Origin: Ancylobacter sp. TS-1
Lineage (GTDB): Bacteria; Pseudomonadota; Alphaproteobacteria; Rhizobiales; Xanthobacteraceae
Assembly (NCBI RefSeq): GCF_009223885.1
Contig: NZ_CP045144.1
Span: 3,899,438 to 3,963,437, forward strand
DNA length: 64,000 nt
Reading direction: 5' to 3'
In this document: piece by piece, positions 50,984 through 62,701 of the stretch
Layout of the letters: the number at the start of each line of letters is the position of its first letter
How positions within the stretch are numbered: the first letter of the stretch is position 1
Notes under the pieces: model-generated
Seen by the model: the letters and a program-made list of their open reading frames with translations, nothing else
Told to the model about the DNA's origin: nothing
Database searches by the model: none
Position numbers and translations under genes: made by a program

Positions 50984-51976
50984 ATGCGCGAGACCAGTGT
51001 GCGGTATTTATTTCCGGATAGTAAATCCCCGGTGACAGGCCTGCGACGGACGGGCTCGGCTCTCATGCTGCTGGCCATGCTGGCCGGCCTGCCGCCGGGC
51101 GCTTCGGCACAGCCTGCGCCGCCGCCGGCCTCTGCCCCGTCCTCCTCGCCGGCGGTGTCCGCGCCGCCTTCGCCGCCGCCTGCGCCCGCGCCCGCTGCCT
51201 CCACCGCCTCGGTCGTGGTACCCGGCTTCTGGGACCCCAAGCGCCGTCCGGACCGGCCGGACGTCACGCGGCTGCCGACGCAGATTCGCTTCGTCAGCAC
51301 CGAGGACTACCCCCCGTTCAGCTTCCGCGGCGAGGATGGCCGCCCCGCCGGCTTCAATGTCGATATCGCGCGGGCGATCTGCACCGAGCTGGCGATACGC
51401 TGCACGCTTGAGATCATGCCCTTCGAGGCGTTGGCCGAGGCGCTGGCGAGCGGCAAGGCCGACGCCGCCATCGCCGGCATCGCCATTACCCCGGCGACGC
51501 GCGAGACGCTGGACTTTTCCGACCGCTATTTCCGCTCGCCCGCCCGCTTCGTCGCCCGGCGTGGAGAGGGAGAGTTGAAGGTGACGCCGGATGCGCTCGC
51601 CTCCAAGACCGTCGGGGTGATCGGCGGCACGGCGCACGAGGCCTATCTGCACGATTTCTTCGGCGAGATCGCTGTGCGTGCCTTCCCCGATCCGGACGCC
51701 GCCCGCGCGGCGCTGCGCAAGGGCGAGGTCGACCTGATCTTCGGCGACGGCGTGCAACTCGCCCTCTGGCTCAACGGCTCCAGCTCCGAGAATTGCTGCG
51801 CCTTCGTCGGCGGCCCCTTCACCGAGAGCCTCTATTTCGGCGAGGGCATGGGCATTGCGGTGAAGCGCGGCAACGACGCGCTGCGCCAGTCGCTCAATTA
51901 CGCCCTCGCCCAGCTCTGGGAGGAGGGGGTCTATACCGACCTCTATCTGCGCTGGTTTCCCATCAGCGTTTATTGA
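50984..51976 (+). CDS. Orphan amino acid-type periplasmic binding protein
   Basis: A 330-residue protein of solute-binding family 3: IRFVSTEDYPPFSFRGEDG, DIARAICTELAIRC and LASGKADAAIAGIAITPATRE. A signal peptide is followed by about 35 residues of Pro/Ala/Ser-rich linker. The start is uncertain (several in-frame ATG/GTG/TTG codons lie between 50960 and 51070). No permease or ATPase gene is near, so it may serve another transporter or a sensor. Confidence 0.82.
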   Translation: MRETSVRYLFPDSKSPVTGLRRTGSALMLLAMLAGLPPGASAQPAPPPASAPSSSPAVSAPPSPPPAPAPAASTASVVVPGFWDPKRRPDRPDVTRLPTQIRFVSTEDYPPFSFRGEDGRPAGFNVDIARAICTELAIRCTLEIMPFEALAEALASGKADAAIAGIAITPATRETLDFSDRYFRSPARFVARRGEGELKVTPDALASKTVGVIGGTAHEAYLHDFFGEIAVRAFPDPDAARAALRKGEVDLIFGDGVQLALWLNGSSSENCCAFVGGPFTESLYFGEGMGIAVKRGNDALRQSLNYALAQLWEEGVYTDLYLRWFPISVY

Positions 51977-52082
51977 CGCGCGGGCGCGCACTACCTAGAG
52001 CATGCCGGCAGGCGCGCGGCGGTCGGGGACGACGGCGGCGCGCGCGATCGTTTCCCCGGACGAAAGCCCAGGAGGGCCTATC

Positions 52083-53741
52083 ATGACGGCGACCGCTCAG
52101 GTCGAGGATGTTGCAGCCGAATTGCGGGAGCTCGCGGAGAACGCCGGCGCCTGGCCGTTCGAGGAAGCGCGCAAGATCGTCGAGCGCCTGAAGCGGAAAC
52201 CGAAGTCCGAAGTCCTGTTCGAGACCGGCTACGGCCCCTCGGGCCTGCCCCATATCGGCACGTTCGGCGAGGTGGCGCGCACGACCATGGTGCGCCACGC
52301 CTTCCATGTGCTGACCGAGGGCAAGATCCCGACGCGCCTTCTGTGCTTCTCCGACGACATGGACGGCATGCGCAAGATTCCGGAGAACGTGCCGGATCCG
52401 GTCGCGCTGCGCCCCTATCTGCAGATGCCGCTGACCAAGGTGCCGAACCCGTTCGGCGGCGGCTTCCCGAGCTTCGGCGACCATAATAACGCGATGCTGC
52501 GCCGCTTCCTCGACACGTTCGGCTTCGACTACGAGTTCGCCAGCGCGACCGAGTATTATTTCTCCGGCAAGCTCGACGCCGTGCTGCTGAAGGCGGCGGA
52601 GAAATACGAGGCCATCATGGAAGTGATGCTGCCGACGCTCGGCGAAGAGCGGCAGGCGACCTATTCGCCGTTCCTGCCGATCTCGCCGGTCTCGGGCCGC
52701 GTGCTCTATGTCCCGCTCAAGAATGTGGACGCCAAGGCCGGCACCGTCACCTTCACCGACGAGGACGGGGTGGACAAGACCGTCCCCGTCACCGGCGGTC
52801 ATGTGAAGCTCCAGTGGAAGCCGGATTTCGGCGCCCGCTGGGCGGCGCTCGACGTCGATTTCGAGATGTTCGGCAAGGACCACCAGACCAACGCGCCGAT
52901 CTATGACCGCATCTGCGAGATCATCGGCGGCACCGCGCCCGAGCATTTCGTCTACGAGCTGTTCCTCGACGAAAACGGCCAGAAGATTTCGAAGTCCAAG
53001 GGCAACGGCCTGACCATCGACGAGTGGCTGACCTATGCCAGCCCGGAGAGCCTGGCGCTCTACATGTTCCAGTCGCCGCGCTCGGCCAAGAAGCTGCATT
53101 TCGACGTCATCCCGAAGGCGGTGGACGAGTATTTCGGCTTCCTCGCGCGCTATCCCTCGCAGGACTGGAAGAACCGGCTCGGCAACCCGGTGTGGCACAT
53201 CCATTCCGGCAACCCGCCGGTGGAGGAGCTGCCGCTCAGCTTCGGCCTGATGCTCAAGCTCGCCTCGGCCTCCAACGCCGAGGAAAAGGGCGTGCTGTGG
53301 CGCTTCATCGAGCGCTACGCGCCCGGCACCTCGCCGCAGACCCATCCGACCCTCGACCAGCTCGCCGGCTATGCCGTGCGCTACTTCGTCGACCGGGTGA
53401 AGCCGCGCCGCGTGTTCCGCCTGCCGGACGAGGTGGAGGCGCAGGCGCTGGCCCGTCTCGACGCCGCGCTGGCCGAAGTGGATGGCGAAGACCGCGACGC
53501 GATCCAGAACGCCGTGCTCGACGTCGGCCGCGCCGAGCCGCGCTATCAGGACCACAAGCGCAAGAGCCCCACCGGCGGGCCGGGCGTCACCTTCGCCTGG
53601 TTCAGCGCGCTCTACGAGCTGCTGCTCGGCGAGAAGGAAGGGCCGCGCTTCGGCTCCTTCGTCGCCGCCTACGGCATACCGGAGACGCGCGCGCTCATCG
53701 CCCGGGCGCTCTCGGGCGATCTCGCGCGCGGGGCGGCCTGA
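52083..53741 (+). CDS. lysK: Lysyl-tRNA synthetase, class I
   Basis: A 552-residue class I LysRS with the HIGH-like motif HIGT at 57-60 and the KMSKS-type loop KISKSKGN from residue 301. The ATG at 52083 has an ideal AGGAGG. Class I LysRS is standard in alphaproteobacteria and archaea. It charges tRNA-Lys. A strong hairpin follows at 53758-53790. Confidence 0.96.
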   Translation: MTATAQVEDVAAELRELAENAGAWPFEEARKIVERLKRKPKSEVLFETGYGPSGLPHIGTFGEVARTTMVRHAFHVLTEGKIPTRLLCFSDDMDGMRKIPENVPDPVALRPYLQMPLTKVPNPFGGGFPSFGDHNNAMLRRFLDTFGFDYEFASATEYYFSGKLDAVLLKAAEKYEAIMEVMLPTLGEERQATYSPFLPISPVSGRVLYVPLKNVDAKAGTVTFTDEDGVDKTVPVTGGHVKLQWKPDFGARWAALDVDFEMFGKDHQTNAPIYDRICEIIGGTAPEHFVYELFLDENGQKISKSKGNGLTIDEWLTYASPESLALYMFQSPRSAKKLHFDVIPKAVDEYFGFLARYPSQDWKNRLGNPVWHIHSGNPPVEELPLSFGLMLKLASASNAEEKGVLWRFIERYAPGTSPQTHPTLDQLAGYAVRYFVDRVKPRRVFRLPDEVEAQALARLDAALAEVDGEDRDAIQNAVLDVGRAEPRYQDHKRKSPTGGPGVTFAWFSALYELLLGEKEGPRFGSFVAAYGIPETRALIARALSGDLARGAA

Positions 53742-53757
53742 GCCCCCCGGGATAATC

Positions 53758-53790
53758 GGCCGTGCCGCTCCACCGGGGGGCGGCACGGCC
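53758..53790 (+). terminator. Hairpin after lysK
   Basis: GGCCGTGCCGC and GCGGCACGGCC form a perfect 11-bp stem with an 11-nt loop, 17 bp past the lysK stop. No T run follows. A terminator is likely by position, although the next gene starts only 25 bp later. Confidence 0.6.
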
Positions 53791-53814
53791 CTCCAACGAT
53801 CCAGAGGCGCCTTG

Positions 53815-54363
53815 ATGCCCCGGCGACGCAAGGGACAGATCGACCTCAGGGTCGACGATCCTCAGCAGCTTCTCGACATGCTCGATCCGTTCCCGTTCCG
53901 CGAGCGCGGGCTGGACGGCGATGTCGACGAATACATCGTCGAGCATGCCGAAGGGGTGCCTGCGGAGGTGCCGCTCGCCATTTCCATTCATTTGCCGGAG
54001 GTGCAGGCGGCCGGGCCGCTGGCGCAGGGCCTGCCGGGCATCTTCCAGCAGCATTTCCACGGCCAGGCGGAGCGGCGCGGCGTCGAGCTGTCCCGCCTGT
54101 TCAGCGTCGGGCGCAAGGCGCTCGTGGTCGGCCTGCTCGTGCTGGGGCTCTGCCTCGTCGTCGGCCAGACGCTGGTGAAGCTGTTTCCCGACTCCCGGCT
54201 GGCCGAGGTGGTGATGGAAGGCCTCATTATCTTCGGCTGGGTGGCGAACTGGCGGCCGATGGAGATCTTCCTGTTCGACTGGTGGCCGCTGGTGAAGGAG
54301 CGCCGGCTCTACCGGCGCCTCGCGCAGGCGGCGGTCAGCGTCGTACCCTTCGAGAAGGCCTGA
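53815..54363 (+). CDS. Hypothetical membrane protein
   Basis: A 182-residue protein starting at 53815 (MPRRRKGQIDLRVDDPQQLL). It has an acidic, soluble N-terminal half and two adjacent hydrophobic segments (ALVVGLLVLGLCLVVGQTL and MEGLIIFGWVANW), then a basic tail. No family was recognised. It lies between lysK and a cupin gene in the same direction. Confidence 0.72.
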   Translation: MPRRRKGQIDLRVDDPQQLLDMLDPFPFRERGLDGDVDEYIVEHAEGVPAEVPLAISIHLPEVQAAGPLAQGLPGIFQQHFHGQAERRGVELSRLFSVGRKALVVGLLVLGLCLVVGQTLVKLFPDSRLAEVVMEGLIIFGWVANWRPMEIFLFDWWPLVKERRLYRRLAQAAVSVVPFEKA

Positions 54364-54429
54364 AGTCCTCATCCCGGCTTTCGCCGCGCCCGGCGCCGTC
54401 CTAGGCTGGCGGAAAATGGGAGGACGCCA

Positions 54430-54930
54430 ATGAGCAAGGACCACGGCCACCGGCACGACCCGGCGCTGGACGACCACTGGAAGCACAATGGCGTGCGCGT
54501 CATCAAGGGCGACCGGCTCGACCCCAACACCGCGCAGACGCCGGGCATGTTCCGGCAGGCGGCGATCAACCACGCCCGCGTCGGCGCGCAGAAGATCTGG
54601 GCCGGCACCGTCTCCATCCAGCCCAACGCCAAGACCGGCGTGCACCATCACGGGGCGCTGGAAAGCGTCATCTACGTGGTGCGTGGGCGCGCCCGCATGC
54701 GATGGGGCGACCGGCTGGAATATGTCGCCGAGGCGGAGGCGGGCGATTTCATCTTCGTGCCGCCCTATGTGCCGCATCAGGAGATCAACGCCGACCCCGA
54801 TCACCCGCTCGACTGCGTGCTGGTGCGCTCCGACAATGAGGCGGTGGTGGTGAACATCACCGATGTCGAGCCGGCCGAGAAGCCGGAGGAAGTCTACTGG
54901 GTCGATCCGATCCACCGGGCGCCGGAATAA
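54430..54930 (+). CDS. Cupin-domain protein
   Basis: A 166-residue single-cupin protein with both family motifs: TGVHHHGALESVIYVVRG (metal His, His, Glu) and GDFIFVPPYVPHQEIN (His). It should bind a divalent metal. The Asp/His-rich N-terminus is SKDHGHRHDPALDDHW. Possible roles are dioxygenase, isomerase or ligand sensor; nothing in the surroundings narrows this. Confidence 0.88.
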   Translation: MSKDHGHRHDPALDDHWKHNGVRVIKGDRLDPNTAQTPGMFRQAAINHARVGAQKIWAGTVSIQPNAKTGVHHHGALESVIYVVRGRARMRWGDRLEYVAEAEAGDFIFVPPYVPHQEINADPDHPLDCVLVRSDNEAVVVNITDVEPAEKPEEVYWVDPIHRAPE

Positions 54931-54941
54931 CCTGTCCAGGG

Positions 54942-55038
54942 CGTCATCCCGGACGGTCCGGCAGGACCGATCCGGGATCGTTCCGGTCTTTCGTCACACG
55001 ATCCCGGCTCTCCGGCATCGCCTGCGGCCGGGAGGACG
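54942..55038 (+). repeat. Dispersed palindromic repeat, copy A
   Basis: Begins CGTCATCCCGGACGGTCCGG and contains GACCGATCCGGGATCG, ACGATCCCGGCTCTCCG and GCGGCCGGGAGGACG. It matches copy B (57827-57917) read on the other strand along its whole length, with only small substitutions and indels. It lies in the gap between convergent genes and can fold on itself. Such elements are common intergenic repeats in Hyphomicrobiales. Confidence 0.75.
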
Positions 55039-55046
55039 GCGAAGCT

Positions 55047-56738
55047 TCATCCCACCGAGCGCGCCGCCAGCGACTTCGCGCGCAGGGCGCTGAGCGAGGT
55101 GGTCGGCGTGATCGCTTCCGGGTCGAGCTTCACATGCACGATGGCCGGCAGCCCGGAGGCGAAGGCGGCATCGAGCGCGGGGGCGAAGGCGTCGTCGGTC
55201 TCCACCGTCACGCCGAAGCCGCCGAAGGCGCGGGCATAGGCGGCGAAGTCCGGGTTCCTCAGCGCCGTGCCGAAGACGCGGGTGGGGTATTCGCGCTCCT
55301 GATGCATGCGGATGGTGCCGTACATGCCGTTGTCGACCACCACCGCGACGATGGGCGCGTCATATTGCAGGGCGGTGGCGAATTCCTGGCCGGTCATCAG
55401 GAAGTCGCCGTCGCCGCACACCGCCAACACCGCGCGGCCCGGATGGGCGAGTTTTGCCGCCACGGCCGCCGGCAGGCCGTAGCCCATGGAGCCGGAAGTC
55501 GGGGCGAGCTGCGTGCCATAGGCGCGGAAGCGGTGGAATCGGTGCACCCAGATGGCGAAATTGCCGGCCCCGTTGCAGATGACGGCGTCCTTCGGGAGAT
55601 GGCGCAGATAGCGCACCAGCGTCGCCATCTGCACCGGTCCGGCATTGGCCGGCGGCTCTTCGGTCCAGGCGAGGTAGTCGGCTCGCGCGTCCGCGCGCCA
55701 GTCGGCCCACGCGATGGCGTTAGGCGGCTGCACGCCCTCCAGAGCCGCGGCGAAGGCGCTCGACGAGGCGTTGATGGCCAGCGTCGGCTGGTAGACCCGG
55801 CCCAGTTCCTCGGGGTCGGCATGGACATGCACGAAGGGCACGCCCGGATCGGGAATGCCGAACAGGCTGTAGCCCTGCGAGGGCACCTCGCCGAGCCGCC
55901 CGCCGGCGAGGATCACCAGATCGGCCTGCTTGAGCCGGGCGATCAGCGCCGGGTTGACCGAGAAGCCGATGTCGCCGGCGAAGCTGTCATGGTCGGCGGG
56001 AAACAGCATCTGGCGGCGGAAGCTCACCGCCACCGGCAGGTCGAAGCGTTCGGCGAAGCGCACGACGGAGGCGACCGACTTCTCGTTCCAGCGCGCGCCG
56101 CCGAGGATCATCACCGGACGCTTCGCCGCCCACAAAAGGCGCTGAAGGCGCATCATGTCGGTGAGGCCGGGCCAGGTCTCGACCGGCTCCACCGCCGGCG
56201 CGTCCGGCACGCCCGCGATCTCGCTCAGCACGTCCTCGGGCAGGGCGATGACCACCGGGCCGGGCCGGCCCTGCGTGGCGACGCGGAAGGCGCGCGCCAC
56301 GATCTCCGGGATGCGTGCCGCCTCGTCGATCTCCACCGCCCATTTGGCCAGCGTGCCGAACACGGCGCGGTAGTCGACCTCCTGAAACGCCTCGCGCCCG
56401 CGCATTGAGCGCGCGATCTGGCCGACGAACAGGATCATCGGGGTCGAATCCTGCTGGGCGATGTGCACGCCCGCGCTCGCATTGGTCGAGCCGGGACCGC
56501 GCGTGACAAAGCAGATGCCCGGCCTGCCGGTGAGCTTGCCCGAGGCCTCCGCCATCATCGCCGCGCCGCTTTCCTGCCGGCAGACGACGAACTCGACATC
56601 GGTGTCGGCCAGCGCGTCGAGCACGTCGAGATAGCTCTCGCCCGGAACGCCGAAGGCACGGGTGACGCCGTTGGCGAGAAGGGCATCGACGAGAAGGCGG
56701 GCGCCGGTACGGGCGGCAGGGGAGGCGGGGCTGGTCAT
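55047..56738 (-). CDS. Thiamine-diphosphate-dependent enzyme (acetolactate synthase-like)
   Basis: A 563-residue protein with all three domains of the acetolactate synthase/benzoylformate decarboxylase family: N-terminal VEFVVCRQESGAAMMAEASG (catalytic Glu), the central segment with VMILGGARW, and the C-terminal TPP motif GDGDFLMTGQEFATALQY followed by VVDNGMYGT. No regulatory small subunit gene is adjacent, so it is probably catabolic rather than the biosynthetic IlvB. Substrate unknown. Confidence 0.88.
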   Translation of the reverse strand: MTSPASPAARTGARLLVDALLANGVTRAFGVPGESYLDVLDALADTDVEFVVCRQESGAAMMAEASGKLTGRPGICFVTRGPGSTNASAGVHIAQQDSTPMILFVGQIARSMRGREAFQEVDYRAVFGTLAKWAVEIDEAARIPEIVARAFRVATQGRPGPVVIALPEDVLSEIAGVPDAPAVEPVETWPGLTDMMRLQRLLWAAKRPVMILGGARWNEKSVASVVRFAERFDLPVAVSFRRQMLFPADHDSFAGDIGFSVNPALIARLKQADLVILAGGRLGEVPSQGYSLFGIPDPGVPFVHVHADPEELGRVYQPTLAINASSSAFAAALEGVQPPNAIAWADWRADARADYLAWTEEPPANAGPVQMATLVRYLRHLPKDAVICNGAGNFAIWVHRFHRFRAYGTQLAPTSGSMGYGLPAAVAAKLAHPGRAVLAVCGDGDFLMTGQEFATALQYDAPIVAVVVDNGMYGTIRMHQEREYPTRVFGTALRNPDFAAYARAFGGFGVTVETDDAFAPALDAAFASGLPAIVHVKLDPEAITPTTSLSALRAKSLAARSVG

Positions 56739-56821
56739 GGCGATGGCACGGGACTCGAAGCTGGAAAGGCCGGGACTTTAGTCCCGGCGCAGCGCGAACG
56801 CGAGTGGGCTTGCCCTCGCCA

Positions 56822-57304
56822 TCAGACGAAGCCGATCGAGCGTCCGGCCACCAGAACGGCGAGCCAGAGGAGGGCGGAGGCCGCCGCCGAAAGGCGCACG
56901 CCGCCGCTGGCCGGGTTGCCCTCGATCGCGCGCGCATAAGCCGGGTTGGCGTGCTGGACGACGACATTGGCCAGTGCCGCCGCCAGAAGGCCGAGCTTGA
57001 TCTGGAAGGCCGGGTTCTGCGCGTATTCGGCCGGCTGCACGCTGAACAACCAGAGCCCGGTGACGATCGCCAGCCCGGCGCCGACGGCCGCCACGCGGGC
57101 ATTCAAGGGGCCGAGCACGGCGAGCGGCACGGCGCGCAGGCCGCCGAGCAGGCGCAGATCCAGCACGAGGATGGCGCCGAGCAGCAGTCCCACGCCGAGA
57201 ATGTGGGCGGCGTTCACCGAGAGATAGGCGATCCAGGATTGCCGCAGCGCACGGGCGCCGGGCCAGTCGGCGAGCGCGGCGAGGAGGCCCGACGGATCGT
57301 CCAT
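56822..57304 (-). CDS. Four-helix membrane protein (DUF2214-like)
   Basis: A 160-residue integral membrane protein with four predicted helices. The first includes AYLSVNAAHILGVGLLLGAI; a His in NAAHILG and another in VVQHANP could bind a metal or heme. It resembles small DUF2214/CopD-like membrane proteins. The following gene (20 bp away, same strand, upstream in transcription) encodes a DUF6152-like periplasmic protein, a pairing seen elsewhere. Function unknown. Confidence 0.75.
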   Translation of the reverse strand: MDDPSGLLAALADWPGARALRQSWIAYLSVNAAHILGVGLLLGAILVLDLRLLGGLRAVPLAVLGPLNARVAAVGAGLAIVTGLWLFSVQPAEYAQNPAFQIKLGLLAAALANVVVQHANPAYARAIEGNPASGGVRLSAAASALLWLAVLVAGRSIGFV

Positions 57305-57324
57305 GCCCGCCTCGCTCAGTCGCG

Positions 57325-57717
57325 TCAGTTGGAGCCGATGCGCTCGGGATACATGTCGTAGTTCCGGCCGGCGATGGTGATGCGCACGGCTTTCATGTGG
57401 GCCTTGGAGATGTCGCTGTTGCGGTTGCCAAGAACGGTGATGGCGTCGCCCGGCTTCGCGCTCTCGCCGGTGAAGCCGGAACTGGCGGTCTGGCGCGGAT
57501 TGCCGAGGTCAATCTGCCAGAGCGTGCCATCGCGCCCGGTCACTTCGAGCGAGGGATGGGGCGGGGCCATCGAGATGGTCTTGATGGTGCCTTCCAGCGT
57601 CATCTGTTCGCTCTCGGCCCAGCTCCAGCCGTGATGGGCGAAAGCAGGCACGGCGAAGGCGAGCGGTACGGCGAGGCTGGCGGCGAGAAGGCGGCAGGCT
57701 CGAAAGGTGGTGGCCAT
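57325..57717 (-). CDS. DUF6152-like periplasmic protein
   Basis: A 130-residue protein from the ATG at 57717 (AGGAG site), with a signal peptide ending AFAVPAFA and a mature start HHGWSWAESEQMTLEGTIKT. The region PHPSLEVTGRDGTLWQIDL and the C-terminal GRNYDMYPERI are typical of the family. The His-His at the mature N-terminus suggests metal binding. It appears to form an operon with the membrane protein downstream. Confidence 0.85.
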   Translation of the reverse strand: MATTFRACRLLAASLAVPLAFAVPAFAHHGWSWAESEQMTLEGTIKTISMAPPHPSLEVTGRDGTLWQIDLGNPRQTASSGFTGESAKPGDAITVLGNRNSDISKAHMKAVRITIAGRNYDMYPERIGSN

Positions 57718-57826
57718 AGGGCAGCTCCTGACATTGCGGAGATCCCTCAGACTATGGCGTGCCTTCATGGCAGAACGACCCGCCATCGCCTCACATTTTC
57801 GCCAGCGGGGAGGCACAACCCTGTCC

Positions 57827-57917
57827 GGCATCCCGGCCGCTGCACAGCGGAGAGGCCGGATCGTCTTCTTTCCGGCACGCGATCCCGGATCGGTCTGCGA
57901 CCGTCCGGGATGACTCA
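57827..57917 (-). repeat. Dispersed palindromic repeat, copy B
   Basis: Read on the minus strand it starts AGTCATCCCGGACGGTCGCA and contains GACCGATCCGGGATCG, ACGATCCGGCCTCTCCG and GCGGCCGGGATGCC, matching copy A at 54942-55038. The orientation is opposite. It lies just past the 3' end of gyrB and upstream of the DUF6152-like gene. Confidence 0.75.
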
Positions 57918-57931
57918 TGCGTGAACGCGTC

Positions 57932-60421
<2,490 letters not shown>

Positions 60422-60429
60422 TCACGCGG

Positions 60430-61044
60430 TTATTTCGTGGCCACCAGAACCGCCGCGCCGGCCATGGCGGTGCCGCAGGCGCGGTTGATCAGGCGCACCC
60501 CGGCGACGCTGCCGACAAGGTGCCGTGCGCGGTGCGCCAGCACCACATAGCCGCCCATGACCAGAGTGAGGACGGCGGCGATGATGCCGCACAGTTCCGC
60601 GAAGCCGAGCATCGACAGGTGGTCGAGGTCGACGATGGTCGGCAGCAGGGCGAGGTAGAAGGCCATGGCCTTCGGGTTGCCGAGCGTCATGCCGAGCCCG
60701 GTGAGGAAGAGGCCCAGGCGTGAATCCGTCTCGCGAATCTGTACCGCCTCGCCGATGCGGCCCGATGCGGTCCACAACTTCCAGGCGAGGTAGACGAGAT
60801 AGGCGGCGGCCGCGAGACGCACGATCACGAACAGTGAGCCGAGCGCGGCGGCAAGGGCGGCAAGGCCCAGCGCGGCGGCGGCGAGCCACACCATGTCGCC
60901 GAGCACGATGCCGGCGACCAGCGGCGCCGCGCCGTCCCTGCCGCGCACCAGCGTGCGGGCGACGAGCGCGATCACGCTCGGCCCCGGCGAGGCGGCGGCC
61001 AGAGCGAGGGCGGCGGCGAAAACGATGAGGTCCAGGATAGCCAT
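60430..61044 (-). CDS. LysE/RhtB-family amino acid exporter
   Basis: A 204-residue membrane protein with about six helices, from the ATG at 61044. The N-terminal SPGPSVIALVARTLVRGRD and the mid-chain GLGMTLGNPKAMAFYLALLP are diagnostic of LysE/RhtB exporters. It lies between the VOC gene and gyrB on the same strand, an insertion into the usual recF-gyrB pair. Confidence 0.9.
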   Translation of the reverse strand: MAILDLIVFAAALALAAASPGPSVIALVARTLVRGRDGAAPLVAGIVLGDMVWLAAAALGLAALAAALGSLFVIVRLAAAAYLVYLAWKLWTASGRIGEAVQIRETDSRLGLFLTGLGMTLGNPKAMAFYLALLPTIVDLDHLSMLGFAELCGIIAAVLTLVMGGYVVLAHRARHLVGSVAGVRLINRACGTAMAGAAVLVATK

Positions 61045-61105
61045 GCTGCCATCACGTGCGCGCACGCGCGCGGGACACAGCACATACGTCTTCCGGCCGT
61101 CTCTT

Positions 61106-61519
61106 TCAAGGCAAAGCAGGCGTGTCGCCGGGATAGGCGCGGTGGCAGACCGCCTCGATGCGGTTGCCGTCCGGGTCGCGCACGAAGGCGGCGTAGTACG
61201 AGGCGTGGTAGTCCGGCCGCAACCCGGGCGGGCCGTCATCCTGCCCGCCATGGGCGAGGGCGGCGGCATGGAAGGCCGCGACCGCGGCGCGGTCGGGCGC
61301 GCGAAAGCACCAGTGCCGGTTGTCGGCCGCCACGACCCCACGCGAGGCGAGCACGGTGAGGTAGCTGTGGCCGTCATCCCCCGGCCGGTTGCGGATGCCG
61401 TAGCCGACGCGATCCTCCCCGCGCCGCACGCAGGGCACGCCGAGCGCCGCCATGATCGCGTCGTAGAAGGGCAGGGCACGGCCGAAGTCGGAGACGGTGA
61501 TCGAGACGTGATCGAGCAT
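61106..61519 (-). CDS. VOC-family (glyoxalase-like) protein
   Basis: A 137-residue single-domain VOC protein: MLDHVSITVSDFGRALPFYD at the start and FVRDPDGNRIEAVCH at the end, carrying the metal-ligand His and Glu positions of the fold. Relatives include glyoxalases, dioxygenases and fosfomycin-type resistance proteins. It begins 3 bp after the recF stop, so is probably co-transcribed. Confidence 0.88.
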   Translation of the reverse strand: MLDHVSITVSDFGRALPFYDAIMAALGVPCVRRGEDRVGYGIRNRPGDDGHSYLTVLASRGVVAADNRHWCFRAPDRAAVAAFHAAALAHGGQDDGPPGLRPDYHASYYAAFVRDPDGNRIEAVCHRAYPGDTPALP

Positions 61520-61522
61520 GGG

Positions 61523-62701
61523 CTACTCCTTGAGCGGCACGACATGGCCCGGCGTGACGGCGAAACGCTCCGCCCGCGCGCCGAGCGCGGCGAAGGCGGA
61601 AGGATCGGCTCCGGTCATCCAGACCTGCCCGCCCAGCGCGTCGAGCGCCTCGAACAGGGCGGCGCGGCGCACCGGATCGAGATAGGCCACCACATCGTCG
61701 AGCAGCATCACCGGCGCGCGCCCGGCCATCTCGCCGACGAGGCGGGCATGGGCGAGCGCCAGCCCGATCAGCAGCGCCTTCTGCTCGCCGGTGGAGCCCT
61801 GCGCGGCGGGGATCGCCTTCGGGCCGTGGCCGACCGTCAGGTCGGTGAGGTGCGGGCCCTCCAGCGTGCGGCCGGCGGCGCGGTCGCGCGGTCGCGCGGT
61901 GCGCAGGGCGAGGCGGTACTGGTCCTCGACCACGGTCGCCGGCTCGCGGCCGAGCGCGCGCTCGATCTCACCCTCCAACGCCACGCTTGCCCAGGGAAAG
62001 GGCGAGGCGTCGTCGCGCTCGGCCTCGCGGGCCTTGGCGATGCCGGCGGCGAGGCGGCGCACGGACTCCAGCCGCGCCGCCGCCACCGCGATGGCCAGCG
62101 CAGCCAGTTCCTGTTCCACGGCATCGAGATAGCGGGGATCGGTGCCGGGCTCCTCCAGCAGCCGGTTGCGGGAGCGCAGCGCCCGCTCCAGCGCGTTGAC
62201 CCGCGCGCCGTGCTCGGCATCGACCGCCAGTACGAGGCGGTCGAGAAAGCGCCGCCGTTCCGAGGGCGGGCCGATGAACAGCCCGTCCATATCAGGGGTC
62301 AGCCAGACCACGCGCACATGGTCGGCGAAGGCGGCGGCCGAGCCTACCGGCTCGCCGTCGATGCGGCAGCGCCGCGAGCGCGCCTCCCCGCCATCGGCCT
62401 CGATGCCGGTGCCGAGCGACACCTCGCCATAGGCGCCCTCGACGAGCGCGGAGACGGCCCAGCCGGCGGCCTGCGTGCCGTCGGGACGGCGCGCGGCGAA
62501 CTGGTCGAGACCGGCGCGGCGCAGGCCGCGCCCGGGGGCCAGCAGCGAGATGGCTTCGAGCAGATTGGTCTTGCCGGCGCCATTCGGCCCCATCAGCACG
62601 ACCGGACCCTCGCCGGCCCGGATCTCGGCGGCGTGGTAGCTGCGGAACTCCGTGAGGCGGAGCCGGATGATGCGGGCGGCGGGAGCGGTGCGCGGGGTCA
62701 C
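61523..62701 (-). CDS. recF: DNA replication and repair protein RecF
   Basis: A 392-residue SMC-like ATPase with Walker A GPNGAGKTN, the signature GSTGEQKALLIGLAL and Walker B VMLLDDVVAYLD. It loads RecA at gaps together with RecO and RecR. A GTG start at 62701 overlaps the dnaN stop (GTGA), so its translation is coupled to dnaN. Confidence 0.95.
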   Translation of the reverse strand: MTPRTAPAARIIRLRLTEFRSYHAAEIRAGEGPVVLMGPNGAGKTNLLEAISLLAPGRGLRRAGLDQFAARRPDGTQAAGWAVSALVEGAYGEVSLGTGIEADGGEARSRRCRIDGEPVGSAAAFADHVRVVWLTPDMDGLFIGPPSERRRFLDRLVLAVDAEHGARVNALERALRSRNRLLEEPGTDPRYLDAVEQELAALAIAVAAARLESVRRLAAGIAKAREAERDDASPFPWASVALEGEIERALGREPATVVEDQYRLALRTARPRDRAAGRTLEGPHLTDLTVGHGPKAIPAAQGSTGEQKALLIGLALAHARLVGEMAGRAPVMLLDDVVAYLDPVRRAALFEALDALGGQVWMTGADPSAFAALGARAERFAVTPGHVVPLKE

